The notes under the pieces were generated by a model. It was given only the letters and a program-made list of their open reading frames with translations, was not told the DNA's origin and did no database searches. The position numbers and the translations under genes were made by a program. A DNA stretch of 64,000 nt from Cristatella mucedo (Eukaryota; Bryozoa; Phylactolaemata; Cristatellidae), in contig WPIO01000005.1 of assembly GCA_009760855.2 (NCBI GenBank), forward strand, positions 8,592,001-8,656,000, in the 5' to 3' direction. This document shows, piece after piece, positions 22,940 to 61,619 of this stretch. The first letter of the stretch is position 1. Each line of letters opens with the position of its first letter.

Positions 22940-24705
22940 TACTGACCCTCTTTTTCTAGGCAATTTGCATATGCATAAAAGGAAACGCTATAGGATGTTT
23001 AGTGGTAGCATGCTCGAAAAACAACAAGAAGAGCATGGTTAGGGGCGACATGCACAGGGCCAGCATGCAAGTTTGGTTAGTGGCAGCATGTACAGTGTCA
23101 GTATGCATAAGCATGTAAAAGACGAACCACTTCGACAAACTAAACGAAGTGATACATATGTGGCCTTTTAATTTCTTCTTAACATTGGCCAAGTCAGGAG
23201 ATGTGGTGATGCAAGTTGGCAGTGAGTTCTAGGCTTGGGGTGAAAATGCACTAAAAGCAGGGTTTCCGAAGGATTTGAAGTTTGTTCGAGTATAAGTAAA
23301 CAGTTAGATTCCGAAAAGCCGATGGTACGATGCTTAGCCTTGTGGAAGAGAAGGTCTAATAGGTAGGCTGGACCAAAAGAATGAAGGGACCTAAAACTGG
23401 GCTACTAAACCTTGAAGTTGATGCTTTGCTAAACTGGGAGCCAGTGCAAGTCGGCGAGAAGTAGTGTGATGTGGCAACTGCAGTGCTCACAACAGGCAAG
23501 CCTAGTTGCAGAGTTTAGCACCAGCTGTAAGTGCCTGATTGCACAGGCGGCTAATCCAGCAACTAGTAAGTTTCAAGACTGGATGTCACAAATGCACGGA
23601 CCAAGTTAGATGCAGCATCCCTGTCTCAGCAAGCCCGAGTTTTAGTTATGGTGTGTAGACTTGTTATGTATGTTGTGTACTTTGTTATGTAGACTAAAGT
23701 AGGCAGACTTGAATGTTGAGCTGATGTGGCCGTCTAACGAAAGGTCACTTTCGAACACTACTCCTGGATTTCTTTCAGATTCAACAAGAGATAGTCTGGT
23801 GAACCGATTTTGAGCGTTCGCCTTACCAATTTTTGCATCACATTTGTTTGGAAAATAAGTAGTAATTTGGTTTAATCATCGTCCAATTTAAGATAGTTTG
23901 CTGCTATCCATGGGGGCATGTCAGCAATACATCCAGAAAAGAAGCTGAGAGAAATTGAACATGCTGGAGGGCTGGGAGGGATTAAAGTAAAGGTTCAACT
24001 GAGTGTCACCCACACAGAGTTGAGAGCCTACTTTGAGCTCGGCAATCACATTGGCAAGAGAAAGAGTATAAATCATTAAAGAACCTGACCAAGCACAGAG
24101 TCCTGCAGTACCTTATATTTCAGGGTTTCCTCGGATGATCTTTGTTCATTCACATCACCACTCTAGAGTCTCCCCTAAGATAATACCTGAAACATTGGGG
24201 AGCAGTGCCAGTGATGCCCAGGCAAGATGAGAGGCGCACTAGAAGAACTTTGTGATTGATAGTATCAAATGCTGCCGAAGGATCAAGCAAAACAAGCAGA
24301 GATATTCGACCCGTGTCTACATTCATAAGTAGGTCATCCTAAGCAATGCTGATTCTGTGGAGTGATTAGCTATAAAGCCAGACTGGAACTTACTACCAAG
24401 GTTTGACCAATATATGAGTTCAGCTGGTCTCCCACGACCCGTTCCAGTGTCTTTGATCGGAATGGTAGAAGAGAGACCGGGCTGTAGTTTACCCTCAAGT
24501 AATCTTGGTCTAGTGTTGCTTGCTTATATATTGGCCTGACTACAGCTCTTTTGAAAGGTGCTAGGACATGAACTGAGGCTAATGAAATATTAATGATGTT
24601 AGTTATGCATGGCAGTAGCAAATCAATGCATCTTAGAAGCTGGACAGTGGGAGTAGGTTTCAAGAGACTATATGTCTTCACTGATTAGGATATGAACTTC
24701 AGGAT
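22940..24705 (-). mobile_element. L2-like LINE family A, decayed
   Basis: On - the frame starts near 24681 with a pre-RT segment (LLRCIDLLLPCITNIINISL), NYSPVSLLPF and LERVVGDQLNSYI, and runs with many stops to a 3' UTR near 22950-23190. It carries the same motif order as the copy at 7195 and is more complete at its 5' end than most copies here. It lacks a clean (ATT)n tail, and its 3' end lies directly against family B at 22935. Confidence 0.85.
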
Positions 24706-24982
24706 GAGGTCACTAGTGAACTACTTGATTGGAGACATTGAGGTGCTGCAAGGAATTAAGGGACAGCATTCTAGGGGTATACTGTCATCGTAGGGATTGA
24801 CTCCCTGGTCTTGTCTACGTTCTGGACTGTGTAGCTACAACATAGACATACCAGAATTAGCAAAAGTGTAGTTAAAACTATTGAATTACGAAATGGTATT
24901 AGATCCCTTGATCCTGTTCATGAGTGATAGTGTTGATTTGGAGTATTCACCTCCTCTGGAAGCTAACCAAAAATTATGTTAT

Positions 24983-25945
24983 AGTAATAATAGTACTAAT
25001 AATGCACTTGATAAAGTGCCCTCAGAGAACACAATCTCTTTCTAGGCGCTTTACATTTGCTCCAAAGGGAAATGAAATTGAATGGTGAGTAGTATCATGC
25101 TTAATAAACAACATGAATAACATGGTTAGGTTGACATGCACAGGGTCAGCATGCAAATGTGGTTAGTGGCAGCATGCACAGTGCCAGCATGCATAAGCAC
25201 ATGAAGGACGAATCACAGGGACCCACTTAATGCTGTCCTAAATAGGTGTGTTTTTAAGTTCTTTTTAAATGCGATCAAGTCAGGGGATGTTCTGACGCCA
25301 CTGGGGAGTGAGTTCCAGGCTTTGGGAGCATGCAAATTAGATGCATGGTCTCTAAAGGATTTGAGGTTTGTACAAGGTATTGGTAGACTTTTGGATTCCG
25401 AAAAAGCGTGCCATACAATACTTGGCCTGGTGGGGGAGTAGATCTGAGAGATAGGCTAGAGCCAAAGAATGAAGTGACCTAAAAGTGAGCGACAAAACCC
25501 TGAACTCAATCAGTTGCTTGACTGATAGCCAGTGCAGCTCGGCTAGAAGTGGTGTGATGTGGCAGCTGTGACACTCTCGACAGACAAGCCTTGCTGCGGA
25601 GTTTTGCACCAGCTGCAATCGCCTGATCGTACATGCTGGTAGGCCACTAAGCAGTGCGTTGCAGAAGTCGAGAAGGGATGTCACAAATGCATGGACCAAC
25701 TTCGATGTGGTATCTTTATCTAAACAAGCCCGAATATTAGCAATGTTATGAAGCTGAAAATAGGCTGATTCGACTGTGGAGCTGATATGGTCGTCTAACG
25801 AGAGGTCGCTTTGGAATATGACACCTAGATTTCGAGCTAATTGAACAGGAGATATGCTGGCAGAGTCAGTTTCGAGCATCAGCCTTTCGAATTTCTGAAT
25901 CACACAGGGTTTGCCCATAACTAGTATGTTGTTGCCCATAACTAG
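24983..25945 (-). mobile_element. L2-like LINE family A, 5'-truncated
   Basis: An AATAATAGTACTAATAATGC tail and stem-loop (25015-25060) are followed on - by the 3' UTR and a 195-codon frame (25352-25939) with [36 protein letters not shown] and ELHWLSVK. The frame is open from VMGKPCVIQK to about the equivalent of NLKSF, so decay is moderate. A short duplication of GTTGCCCATAACTAG lies at its 5' end (25914-25945). Confidence 0.9.
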
Positions 25946-25949
25946 CAGT

Positions 25950-27280
25950 TGATGTTTTTTGTGGTGTTTAGGTTATTCAGAAGTCCTCAATGCATGATTC
26001 CTGGTTCGCAGGCACGTTTTACTTGACTTAGTTGTCCAGTCTAAAAGTAGCTAACAGTTTACCAATACATCTGTAGCGTTTGTTTCTCAGTAAATTTACT
26101 TCCATGCATTTTCAATAGTGACACCAGAAATGTATATTATAGCCTAATGATGCTGTGCCATTTCTTTTCGTGCACGTTTCTAAGTTTTAATGTCTCAAAG
26201 TTTATCTTGACAACATTATTATCAGAGAATATCTAAAAATAAAGTTTTCGAAAATTCCCGTACTAAGTTTGTGTAGAATTGACTAATTCAGGCTTTACTC
26301 GTTGATCAGGCAAGGATTGTGAATGGAAATGTAAGACTACGGCTTTAAGTTCCAATGTCTGGTGCCAATTAAAAATTTATCTGATCGACTACAAAGTTAA
26401 AAACTGGGCTTGAATCCCCGAGTGTATGTAGGATTGTTCCCACTCGGCAGCTTAGTTGCTTGCAGCACTTATTTTCATGGTAGAAGGCCTGCAATCTTTA
26501 TTTATTTTGATATTTAACTTTGAAATCACTTTCCATGTTTTAATCTCACTTAGCTATTTTTATATTATTCTTACCATGTATTAATGTGTTTGAGTGAACG
26601 GTTAGATCATCCTAAAGTTTAAAAGAAATTTTAAGCTAAATAATTATGCTTTTGGGAACAGCCAGGCAGCTGGTAGTGACTATTTCATGCTTGATTCTCA
26701 TAATGTAAACTCACGCTGTTGCAGCAAGTGATAGTGAACTATACATAAGCTCAGGTCAGACGACGTTAAATAAATATTTCCCGGTTTTATAATCAGTCTA
26801 TAAAGATTCCTATTGTCTTGTTTACAGAATTTCTCTTAACCGTTAGGCGAGTAAAACATTTTGATAAATTAAGATTATTATTATTTTTGAACTTGTTTTT
26901 AGATGAAGCACAATGAAAAATCTTGCACAGAACCCAATTTGTTTTACTAATTTACCTTCTATGACTCAATATTTTACTTTTTTGGGATGAGCTACATCTA
27001 TCACATGCTGCTATCAATTTTTTTGTTTTATGAACTCTACTTTTAATTGCATTTATGATCTAACCTAAAAAAATGGTTAAGTATTTTGGATGGACTTTAT
27101 TATAATTTCAAGTGTAATGAATATTCATACAGACAAGTTTTGCTTGTCCACAGAAAACAATGTCAATTCACTGCAATTAACTATATCTGCTATCCTTAAG
27201 CTATAATTACCGATAGACAAGCATGGCTGCACGCGAAAATTAGGACTAACGACATTTCGTTATTCCCTGAATCCATTAAT
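25950..27280. other. Spacer with one tRNA-like fragment
   Basis: AT-rich sequence with no coding exon I can support, except the tRNA-like repeat at 26402-26466. Confidence 0.5.
26402..26466 (-). repeat. tRNA-like sequence (SINE head or tRNA relic)
   Basis: On -, AAGCTGCCGAGTGGGAACAA resembles an A-box region and GGGGATTCAAGCCC fits the B-box consensus well. Acceptor-stem pairing is not evident, so I call a tRNA-derived repeat rather than a functional tRNA. Confidence 0.4.
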
Positions 27281-27282
27281 TG

Positions 27283-27745
27283 CAGTAATGTAATGTATCC
27301 CAGTCTATAACTCTGGACAGCCACAAAAAGACTATGTGGGTATTACGTAGGAGTTTTTGTATAGCCCACTCACAGCCAAAGTGGCTTTCGGTATGCATTC
27401 AGTAGCCAACAGACTTCCTCTCACTCAACAAAGAGAAAGTGGGAAGCATAGCAGAGTCAGGAGAGCAGTTGAGGTAGTGAGTAGTATGGAAGTAGCAGCT
27501 CAGGACTACTGAAAAAGATGCGCCGTACTCGGCAGCAGGAGAGTAGCTGTTGCCCCAAAATAATTCCGGAAGCTAGTTTCACAGCCTAGGACCTGCAGAG
27601 CCAAAGCTTCTGTTGCCATCTGTCTTTAAGAGGAGGAATGGAGCAGCTAATTTATTGCTCATGCATGACCCGTGGACATGGGGAGGCTGAAACTGGTGCA
27701 GCATTTCAGTTAGGTATGGAGGAGCCAAGCCATACTATAATTCCA
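27283..27745 (-). mobile_element. L2-like LINE family B, 3' fragment
   Basis: The (ACATT)n-type tail at 27283-27300 is followed on - by the family B 3' UTR and the C-terminal coding remnant. Diverged, with stops; 5' truncated just before the first joined exon of the host gene. Confidence 0.85.
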
Positions 27746-27901
27746 GTTACCATTGGAACAACGTAGTACATCTCAATGTTGTATGTTGCTCACTAAAATA
27801 TAAGTAATCACAGCTATCAGTCGTATGTTTTAACCGTTAATCATATCGTAGGAGTCATTATAATTGGCATTTTTATTTTTTCCGGGCCCTCTGCTTTTCA
27901 G

Positions 27902-55435
<27,534 letters not shown>

Positions 55436-55585
55436 GCATCGGCATGAAAGTCAGAGTGAACACACAATGTGTGTAACAATAACTTCAGTGCACAACCAGT
55501 CTTTTTTAATTTGTATTGCTAAATCACAAAGTGTTAGAGTTCACGTGCTTGCTTTATAGGGTCATGTAACCTTATGAGCCATTTT

Positions 55586-55591
55586 ATTAAA
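55586..55591 (+). promoter_or_regulatory. Possible poly(A) signal ATTAAA
   Basis: Common variant hexamer about 150 bp after the acyltransferase-like stop codon and before the LINE stack. Confidence 0.35.
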
Positions 55592-55883
55592 TATTTGATT
55601 TCTGTTATTTGTGCCAAATTAATTGTTCTATCCTATCTCTCTTTATTAGAGTAAATCTGGAATCGAGAAGAATCATGCTTGCTCAATTTCGCGTTATGTA
55701 TCACCATAATGGCCCAAAGGCTGAGTGATTTGCCATCTAAAGCATTGCTTTACACAACAAACGCTAATGTTGGCAAGTCTTGACCCGGCTGGATTCTCAC
55801 TTTGGCTGTGATCTCCAAAACACATGGTCATAGTAATGCAGACTTAGGTGCAATCTCTCTAATTGCTTTGATTTTACCTACGT

Positions 55884-57300
55884 AGGAATGCAGACATGGG
55901 TAGAGTGTCTCTTCTTGTTTTGCTCGATCTTTCGGCAGCTTTTGATACCATCGATCACAAAGTACTTCTAGAGCGCCTCTCATCTCGCCTGGGCATCACT
56001 GGCACTGCTCTGCAGTGGTTCAGGTCCTATCTCAGTGGGAGACTCCAGAGTGTTGACGTGAATGGACAAAGATCATCTGAAGTACCTCTAAAATATGGAG
56101 TACCTCAGGGCTCTGTGCTAGGTCCGGTCCTTTTCACCGTTTATACTCTCCCTCTCGCTGATGTGATTGCCAAGCACAATCTAGGCTTTCACTTCTATGC
56201 GGATGACACTCAGTTGTACCTTTGCTTTGATCCCTCCCAGCCTTCGAGCACCTCAAATTCTCTGAACTCACTTGCTGCATGCATTGATGACATCCGATCA
56301 TGGATGGCAGCAAATTTTCTAAAACTAAACGATGATAAAACTAACTTACTAGTTATGGGCAAACCTAGTGTTATTCAGAAATTGGAAAGGCTGACTTTCA
56401 AAATTGGCTCTGCCAGCATATCTCCAGTTGCATCAGCTCGAAATCTAGGTGTCATATTCCAAAGCGACCTCTCGTTAGACGACCACATCAGCTCCACAGT
56501 CAAATCAGCCTATTTTCAGCTTCATAACATTGCTAAAATTAGGGCTTGTTTAGATAAGGATACCACGTCCAAGTTAGTCCATGCATTCGTGACATCTCGT
56601 CTCGACTTCTGCAACTCACTGCTTACTGGCCTACCAGCATGTGCGATCAGGCGATTGCAGCTGGTGCAAAACTCTGCAGCTAGGCTTGTCTGTCGTGAGC
56701 GCCGCAGTTGCCACATTACTCCACTTCTCGCCGACCTGCACTGGCTACCAGTCAAGCAACGGATTGACTTCAAGGTTTTGTCGCTCACTTTTAGGTCTCT
56801 TCATTCTATGGCTCCAGCCTATCTTTCAGAGATACTACCCCATCAGGCAAAGCATCGTACCACTCGCTTTTCGGAATCCAACAGTCTAGAAATACCTCGT
56901 ACAAACCTTAAATCCTTTGGAGACCGTGCATTTAGCTCGTATGCTCACACAGCCTGGAACTCCCTCCCGACCTGCATCAGAACATCCCCTGACCTGACCA
57001 CATTTAAAAGAAACTTAAAAACATACCTATTTAGGACAGCATTTAGTGGGTCCTTGTGATTCGTCCTCGATGTGCTTATGCGTGCTGACACTGTTCACGC
57101 TGCCACTAACCACATTTGCATGCTGACCCAGTGCATGTAACCCCTAACCATGTTATTCATTTTGTTTGTTTTTCAAGCATGATTTTACTTACTATTCTAT
57201 TGCGTATCACTTTGCAGCAAATGTAAAGCGCCTAGAAAGAGATTAAGTTCTCTGGGGGCGCTTTATCAAGTGCAATATTATTATTATTATTATTATTATT
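55884..57300 (+). mobile_element. Young LINE family A copy, RT frame open
   Basis: The frame 55896-57059 (387 codons) is open: LDLSAAFDTIDH (RT motif A, residues 10-21), GVPQGSVLGP (68-77), HFYADDTQLY (99-108, catalytic YADD), [83 protein letters not shown] and MAPAYLSEILPHQ. The upstream RT start and endonuclease are missing, so this is a 5'-truncated insertion. The stop is followed by about 165 bp of 3' UTR, a stem-loop (57226-57263) and GTGCAATATTATTATT tail. Nearly identical to 18154-19604. Where a full-length source copy is, this window does not show. Confidence 0.95.
57226..57263 (+). promoter_or_regulatory. LINE family A 3' stem-loop
   Basis: AAGCGCC (57226-57232) pairs with GGCGCTT (57257-57263), and inner AAGAGA pairs with TCTCT around a TTAAGT loop. 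Kept in most A copies and, with changes, in the SINE. Probably the RNA site read by the element's reverse transcriptase. Confidence 0.7.
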
Positions 57301-57861
57301 GGTCAATCGGTAGCTTTTGATACTACTAATTACAATTTTTTTTGAATGCCTGTCATCTCGCCTGGATCTCAATGGCACTATAATCGTTTAAGTAAATTGT
57401 GGTGGGAAACTCCAGAGAAATGATGTGAACAGAAGAAGATCAATCCAGGAACCACTGAAGTATGGATCACCTCATGGATCTATGCTTAGTCCTCTTCTTA
57501 TCATAGTTCACATTCTTCCTCTTGCCGATGTGACCATCAAGCACAACTTACGCTTTCACTTCTAAGTGTACGACATTTAGATATATCTTTACTTTACTCT
57601 CTCCCATATATCAACTCCAAAGAACTTTCTCATCTTTCTTCCTGCATGTAGTGCTGATATCCACGCATGGATGGTAGCAGACTTTCTCAAATTAAACGAC
57701 AATAAAATCAAATACTAGTTATGGATAAACTAAGTCTGACTCAGTTATTGGAAAGATCCATGCTTAAAACCGACTCGGCCAGTTCTCCAGTGATATTGCA
57801 CAGGCAGGCAGCTTGCCGATCGAGCCAGCTGCCCCTCCTACCTCCCATATGTGAGGAAATG

Positions 57862-58336
57862 TTTTGTAATGTATCTCTGTCTTAACTCCTCAAAGCCATA
57901 AAGACTTTGTGGGTGTTACGCAGGAGAGTTTCTATAGAGCAATCACAGTCTAAGCGGCTTTCGGTACGCATTCGCTAGCCAACTGACTTCGTCTAACACA
58001 ACAAAGATAAAGTGGGAAGCATAGCAGAGTCGGAAGAGCAGTTGAGGTAGTAAGTAGCATGAAAGTACCAGCTCAGGACCTCTGAAAACGATGAGCCATA
58101 GTCGGCAGCAGGATAGTAGTTGTCGTTGCGTAAGAATTGTGAAAGCGAGTTCCACAGTCTATGACCTGCAGAGCTAAAGCTTCTTTTGCCAACGGTCTTT
58201 AAGCACAGGAATGGGATAGCTAAGTTATGGTCCACACAGGACCTGAGGGCACAAAGAGGCTGAAACTGGTGCAGCAGTTCAGCTAGGTACGAAGGGGCTA
58301 AGCCGTGGCCTTGGCCTTGTGGGTCAGCTTAAGAAC
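57862..58336 (-). mobile_element. LINE family B copy inside the old family A copy
   Basis: The GTAATGTATC tail, hairpin (about 57890-57914) and C-terminal frame remnants on - (58235-57993: VGKRSFSSAGHRLWNSLSQF). 5' end at about 58336 (AAGAACTTT). Moderately diverged. Confidence 0.88.
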
Positions 58337-58498
58337 TTTAACCCTGATAGCATGAGCTCAGTGTGGGTATTTGCACTCGGCCCGGTGTGAAGTCCTTGTT
58401 AGTGCTGCTGCACAAGCAGGAGGGCAGCGGTGGTGGCAGGCTGCTGAAGTCGTGCTTAATCCGGATCGGCCTGCATAGCCAACTTGGTTGCATGGTTG
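58337..58498. other. GC-richer segment between LINE fragments
   Basis: About 160 bp (CTGCTGCACAAGCAGGAGGG and similar) that matches neither LINE family and separates the B element from the resumed A copy. May be carried by the B insertion or be a third insertion. Confidence 0.5.
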
Positions 58499-59355
58499 GG
58501 CGCCTTATCTCAGCTTAGGTTTGCACGAAAAGTAAGTGTCATGCTCCAAACTGATCTTACACTGGACTGTCACGTCAGCTCCACAGTAAAGTTTGCCTAC
58601 TGTCAGCTATCTAACATGTCTAAAATGTGGGCTTGCTTAGACCGGGATACTAATATTAAAATGGTCAATGCGTTTGTGACATCCTGTTTTGACTTCTGCA
58701 ATTCAATGGTTGCAGGTCTATCAGCCAGTGCAATCAGGCATTTACACTCAATCTAAACTTTGCTGCTAAGCATGGTTGTCGTGAGCATCACAGTTGCCAC
58801 ATGGCTCACAACTTTTTGCCGACATGAATGGGCTCCCAATCAAGCAAGACACAAATTTCCAGGGGATGCTATTCACTTTTAGGTCCTTCAATTCTCTAGC
58901 TTCAGCCTAAACCTCAAAACTAATCCATCATTAGGTTAAGCATAGTGCAACCTGCTTTCCGAATCAACTCTAATAAATACTACTCTTATGACATCATATC
59001 CTTTAGAGAAACTGCATATAGTTCGTAAGCTCCTAAAGCTTGGAACTCACTCTTGACCGATGTTTGAACATCCTCTGTTTGATGAAATTTCAAAAGAACC
59101 TAAACTGCATCTATTTGTCACAGCATTCAGTGGATCCTAGAGATTCGTCATATGTGTTCTTATGAGAGCTGAAACCCTGCATCATACCTCTGACAATATT
59201 TGCATGCTGTGCCTGTCACATCTAATCATGCCAACCTCGTTGACATTGAGCATGCTGCAACTAACCACATGATGACGTCTGCTGTATTGCATATTTAAAT
59301 TGCATAGAAAGAGATTAAGTTCTCTGAGGGCACTATGCAAAAGTATTATTATAAT

Positions 59356-59823
59356 TTTTTGGTATTATTGAGTACATTTTTGTAGGTGCAAGCACTGCGT
59401 GTATTGCTTTGTGAATTTAGAAAAAGCAGCCTGTAGAGTCCCACATTGGCTATTCTAGTAAGTGTGCTGATTTAACAAAAATAATACTGCTGATGATAGC
59501 TTGACAGTGCAGCTCATCATTGTGGACTCGTGTCTGATAAGCTATATTAGTTGTTTGCTCATTTTTTAGTGAATACAGTTATTCAGGAAATATTTCTTGT
59601 ATTTTGCTGTTTCAAAAATATCACTATTACTGCTAAGGCTCGGCAAAAAATCTGGCATCCTAATAAATTATCATTCTGATGCTTGACGGTGATCTTGTTC
59701 AAGCATCACAAGCATACTTACTTGGTATCAGAAAATCTTGGAGCTGAAAAGGTGTATGTACAAATCATAAGCATAGTCTGAACCTCCTCTTTCTCAGGCT
59801 GACTCACTAAGATAGTACAAGTT
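59356..59823. other. Upstream region of the second gene
   Basis: AT-rich, no repeat recognised. A possible acceptor CTCTTTCTCAG lies at about 59798, 25 bp before the ATG, which would make the start exon have an upstream non-coding exon. Confidence 0.4.
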
Positions 59824-59958
59824 ATGGCTCAGCCTTCCAGAAGATCTCTAAGAATACCTGACTATTATCAGGCACTGGCGGATCAGTGGAAACAAGCTGA
59901 ACTGTTAATCTCCGGACCTAGCTGGCCTGAAAAGTATAAAGTTGGATTTGAGCTCAAG
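59824..59958 (+). CDS. Unrecognised gene, first coding exon
   Basis: ATG at 59824 opens 45 codons ending at a CTCAAG|GTAGCA donor, phase 0. Arg-rich start (MAQPSRRSLRIPDYYQALA), then a Trp-containing segment (DQWKQAELLISGPSWPEKY). An in-frame TAG 14 bases before the ATG supports this start. The frame continues in phase with the exon at 60726. I do not recognise the family. Confidence 0.5.
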
Positions 59959-60725
59959 GTAGCATTATTTGCTGAAAAGAGCTCATATTCAGTAAACTAG
60001 CATGCCAAAAAAGTGTTGCACTGGGTTGGTTGAACTTTTTTTGATCTAGTTAATCCGGTCTTTTAATAGTGTAGGCTGTTCTTGAGAAAACACATTTCGT
60101 CTTAGAATATACTATGAGACTAGCCACTGTTTAATAACACGTGTATGAATGAAATATAATTAAACTTGTAATGTTTCACATTACGAATTACTATCGGGAT
60201 ATTTAATGGCCTACTTCTTCGATGCTATGTGTGTCGAAGAGACAACCGGAATCTCTATAAATTTATGTTGAAGAGACTCACGTTAAAGTACCTAAAATTT
60301 AGAGAATAGATATACAACAGCAAAATACGTCGAAGCTAAGGCTATGAATGCAGTGTTGTCTCATAGATACTTGGCTGGTAAATGCAATGCAACAGGGCCC
60401 GATGCCTTGGGCATGGTTCATACACCAAATTTTGTGGTCGAGATAAGGGCATTTTACTGTAAAAAGATGCGTACGACCTCTGAATTAAAATATTTTGAAA
60501 ACTCTTCTTAATTTCATTTCTTAGTATCTTTCTTACGATTGCTTCTATAATTTTAATTTAAATGTAGTGATGGTTTTAGTATTTCTGGGATTTCTTGCTC
60601 AATGAAATATGCTTAGAACTTGCTGGACCTATCCAGGTGGCCATGCCATGAGCGTACCTATTATCTTGCTCGTCACGTCAGTATTTTTATCTAAATAAGT
60701 ACACTAACATCCATATTTATTTTAG

Positions 60726-60815
60726 AGTATCCTTCTTGTGCAAGCTTTTATTGTGGTTAAACTGACAATAATCGAGGCCATGGTGATGATGCATTCCTCT
60801 GGGTTTATCTATAAG
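60726..60815 (+). CDS. Unrecognised gene, second coding exon
   Basis: Acceptor TTATTTTAG, donor ATAAG|GTATCA, 30 codons, phase 0 both sides. Encodes a hydrophobic segment (SILLVQAFIVVKLTIIEAMV), probably membrane-spanning, so the product is likely a membrane protein with a short cytoplasmic N-terminus. Confidence 0.5.
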
Positions 60816-60991
60816 GTATCAACCTGGTTAGGTTCTGAATAGTCCGCCGCCTAAAAAAATATATTTGCTAGCATGCTCGGCACTATTTAATGATAAGTAC
60901 AGGGGGACTATTGTTGCCTCTGCAACAGCTGTCCTTTTAGGTTCAACTAAAAGTTAGAATTACAATATGTTTTATCGTTAATTGATATTAG

Positions 60992-61046
60992 GCTGCTCTT
61001 GCAGTTGCTATTCACAGAGCTGAGAGGGAAAAAGACTTTTCTTAAG
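60992..61046 (+). CDS. Unrecognised gene, possible third exon with two acceptors
   Basis: Two acceptors 13 bp apart: GATATTAG (exon from 60992) gives AALAVAIHRAEREKDFS then TAA at 61043-61045; CTCTTGCAG (exon from 61005) gives LLFTELRGKKTFLK and continues through an AAG|GTATTT donor in phase 0. The first would end the protein at 92 residues; the second needs further exons I did not find. Confidence 0.35.
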
Positions 61047-61224
61047 GTATTTTCAATTATTTGTTTCAAAGTTACATAGAACCTGCAATAAGCCTGCATC
61101 AGAAATTTTAGAAAGATATGGTCGTTATTGAGACCTATTTATAAACTATTGATTATGCTTCATCTACAGAACCACCCAAAGGACTATACAACTCTATATA
61201 GACGATTATGTAGTTTAAAAAATA

Positions 61225-61612
61225 GCCATCTGTATCTTCACAAAGATACACAGATCAAGTTGATGCTACCAATGAGAGATTTATATGCCGAACTCAAGGC
61301 CTAAGCGGCTTTTGGTATCAGTTGCAGCCATAAGACTTCACTTTACGTAACGTAGGGAAAGAGAGAAGCATAGCTGAGGCAGGAGGATCGTTGTGGCAGT
61401 GAGTAGCATGGAACCAGCAGCTTACGAAGCTGGAAAGGCTGTGCCATAGCCGGCAGCGGCATAGTAGATGTCGTTGGGTAAGAATTGGGGAAGTGAGTTG
61501 ACCTGGAAGGACCTGCAGAATAAACACTTTGTCGCCAACGGTATTTTCGTTCAGGACACGAAAACCTTATTATTGGCTGCACAGATATGTAATCGTACAA
61601 GAATTTTTTACT
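61225..61612 (-). mobile_element. LINE family B, old copy
   Basis: CTTCACAAAGATACACAGAT (tail/hairpin relic), AAGGCCTAAGCGGCTTTTGG and C-terminal remnants on -, with many changes. The most diverged of the seven B copies. Confidence 0.75.
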
Positions 61613-61619
61613 CATAGGC

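Larger units (their letters stand above)
55790..59355 (+). mobile_element. Old LINE family A copy split by two later insertions
   Basis: Fragment 1 (about 55790-55883) ends in ADLGAISLIALI, the start of RT motif A. Fragment 2 (57301-57805) resumes with VAFDTTNY and runs through QGSVL- and FYADD-equivalents to SASSPV. Fragment 3 (about 58500-59355) resumes with ARKVSVMLQTDLTLD and runs through VNAFVTSCFDFCNS to a 3' UTR with stem-loop and ATTATTATAAT. The breaks are filled by the young A copy and by a family B copy plus about 150 bp. Confidence 0.8.
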
